From contig QHUQ01000256.1 in the NCBI GenBank assembly GCA_003221985.1, positions 1 to 7,800 on the forward strand: DNA of 7,800 bases, read 5' to 3'. Position 1 is the stretch's first letter, and each line of letters starts with the position of its first letter. Source of the stretch: Gemmatimonadota bacterium (lineage in GTDB: Bacteria; Gemmatimonadota; Gemmatimonadetes; Gemmatimonadales; GWC2-71-9). Under the pieces are notes generated by a model. It was not told where the DNA came from. It saw nothing but the letters and a program-made list of their open reading frames with translations, and did not search any database. Shown piece by piece: positions 6,729 to 7,800 of the stretch. Position numbers and translations under genes: made by a program.

Positions 6729-7726
6729 GGGATCTCCCCCTCCCCTCCCACCTCCCAGGTGCGTTCGCTGTTCAGCAGTGCGTCCAGGCTGCCACTGCGC
6801 TCCACCACGACTTCCCGCTCGTACGGCGTCGCTGGGTTGCAATAGAGCACACCCATGGCCGCTGGGAAGGGGGGCTCCAGGGAGGCCAGGAGCTGGGCCA
6901 GGGGACGGTTGGTTTCGTCGTGCACGAGGGCATCGGATCCGGCCGGCACGACCTCGAGCTCCAGCTTGCCCGGTTTGAGGCGCAGCGCCTTCTCCCTGTT
7001 CTTGCCGAACAGCAGGGGCTTGCCGTGCTCGACGAGGATCTGCGCGTCCGGGGCGACTTCCTTCCCGGTGATGTGCTCGAACACGGCGTCGTTGAAGACG
7101 ACGCAATTCTGCAGGATTTCGACGAACGACGCCCCGGCGTGGTCGTGCGCCCGCTTCAGCGTCGCGATCAGGTGCGCCTGGAGGGTGTCGATCGAACGGG
7201 CCACGAACCGCGCCCCGGCGCCGAGCGCGAATGCGCAGGCGGACACCGGGTACTCGATCGAGCCCTGCGGGGTGGAGGGCGACTTGGTGCCACGCCGCGA
7301 GGTGGGCGAGTACTGGCCCTTGGTCAGGCCGTAGATCTCGTTGTTGAACAGGATGATGTTCAGGTTCACGTTGCGGCGCAGCACGTGCAACATGTGGTTG
7401 CCGCCGATGGACAGGCCGTCACCGTCACCCGTCATCACCCACACGTCGAGCTCGGGGTTGGCGAGCTTGATGCCGGTCGCGATTGCCGGCGCGCGCCCAT
7501 GCACGGTGTGGAACCCGTACGTCGACATGTAATAAGGAAAGCGTGCCGCGCACCCGATGCCGCTGACGAACACCGTTTGCTCGCGCCGCACCCCCAGCTC
7601 GGCGCACACCTTTTGCACCGCCTTGAGAATTGCGTAGTCGCCGCACCCTGGGCACCAGCGGACCTCCTGGTCCGAGGCGTAATCTTTGGGGGCGAGCTGC
7701 GCGTCGGTGATCGTCGTGACCGTCAT
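6725..7726 (-). CDS. korB: 2-oxoacid:ferredoxin oxidoreductase, beta subunit (2-oxoglutarate type likely)
   Basis: The protein has 333 residues, normal for the family. It is the thiamine-diphosphate and [4Fe-4S] subunit that, with KorA, interconverts a 2-oxoacid plus CoA and acyl-CoA plus CO2, passing electrons to ferredoxin in the cytosol. Visible features are WCPGCGDYAIL (Cys25, Cys28), GIGCAARFPYY (Cys59), HGRAPAIATGIK, the TPP/Mg2+ motif GDGDGLSIGGNH (100-111), NNEIYGLTKGQYSPTS (128-143) and QNC (Cys208). The four cysteines match the expected cluster ligands. The overall pattern fits the KorAB group best, but the beta subunit alone does not prove 2-oxoglutarate over pyruvate or other substrates. 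ATG 7726 overlaps the korA stop and the korB stop overlaps the next start (both ATGA), so the three genes form a tightly coupled operon. Confidence 0.93.
   Translation of the reverse strand: MTVTTITDAQLAPKDYASDQEVRWCPGCGDYAILKAVQKVCAELGVRREQTVFVSGIGCAARFPYYMSTYGFHTVHGRAPAIATGIKLANPELDVWVMTGDGDGLSIGGNHMLHVLRRNVNLNIILFNNEIYGLTKGQYSPTSRRGTKSPSTPQGSIEYPVSACAFALGAGARFVARSIDTLQAHLIATLKRAHDHAGASFVEILQNCVVFNDAVFEHITGKEVAPDAQILVEHGKPLLFGKNREKALRLKPGKLELEVVPAGSDALVHDETNRPLAQLLASLEPPFPAAMGVLYCNPATPYEREVVVERSGSLDALLNSERTWEVGGEGEIP
6734..6745 (-). promoter_or_regulatory. Ribosome-binding site of the 81-residue ORF
   Basis: GGGGAGGGGGAG on the - strand ends five bases before ATG 6728. It lies inside the 3' end of korB, whose last codons (GGEGEIP) it encodes. 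It supports the short start. Confidence 0.7.
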
Positions 7727-7800
7727 AGTTTTCTGATCGCCTGGACGATTTCCGTCACCCGGAACGGCTTGCCCGTCACCTTGCCGAGTCCTTCCGCCGG
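7723..7800 (-). CDS. korA: 2-oxoacid:ferredoxin oxidoreductase, alpha subunit, last 25 residues (cut by window edge)
   Basis: On the - strand a frame open from base 7800 encodes PAEGLGKVTGKPFRVTEIVQ, then AIRKL, and a TGA at 7725-7723. The EGL.K..G.PF.V.EIV.AI pattern is the usual C-terminus of KorA subunits. The stop overlaps the korB start (ATGA), the standard korA-korB order. The rest of the gene lies outside the window. Confidence 0.85.
   Translation of the reverse strand, partial: PAEGLGKVTGKPFRVTEIVQAIRKL

Overview
The window is GC-rich, densely coding bacterial DNA, probably from the Gemmatimonadota or a neighbouring environmental phylum. That placement is an inference from gene content: a DUF5916-type outer-membrane barrel, several short envelope lipoproteins of a kind common in that phylum, a lipoprotein subtilase and a two-subunit 2-oxoacid:ferredoxin oxidoreductase. 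No rRNA, tRNA, CRISPR array, transposase or phage gene was seen, and no stretch over 300 bases lacks a gene.

Left part (1-2385). The 3' end of a DUF5916 barrel gene (+) runs in from outside the window and converges with a HAD-family phosphatase gene (-). The short gap between them holds a degenerate 7-bp tandem repeat that also forms a perfect 12-bp inverted repeat and contains the HAD stop codon.

Middle (2370-5066). Three + strand genes form an apparent operon (10-bp gap, then an ATGA overlap). They encode a large unrecognised envelope protein with one hydrophobic segment, a small lipoprotein, and a secreted His-rich protein of unknown function. The first gene lacks an export signal, and its start overlaps the divergent HAD start by 16 bp. 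Both genes therefore lack their own promoter space, so sequence may be missing there.

Right part (5067-7800), all on the - strand. A subtilisin-like lipoprotein protease abuts the middle operon tail to tail with no gap. It keeps the catalytic Asp, the catalytic His and the oxyanion Asn, but the Ser-nucleophile segment is absent in every frame and the C-terminus continues in another frame. This looks like an internal deletion (pseudogene) or an assembly error. Upstream of it lies a korA-korB operon for a CoA-dependent 2-oxoacid:ferredoxin oxidoreductase, followed by an 81-residue Arg-rich helical ORF. All junctions in that operon are ATGA overlaps, and it closes with a strong 15-bp-stem intrinsic terminator.

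The most interesting points are the inactivated subtilase, the small ORF coupled to korAB, the three-gene envelope cassette, and the heptamer repeat at the barrel/HAD junction. No clearly new defence or mobile system is visible.
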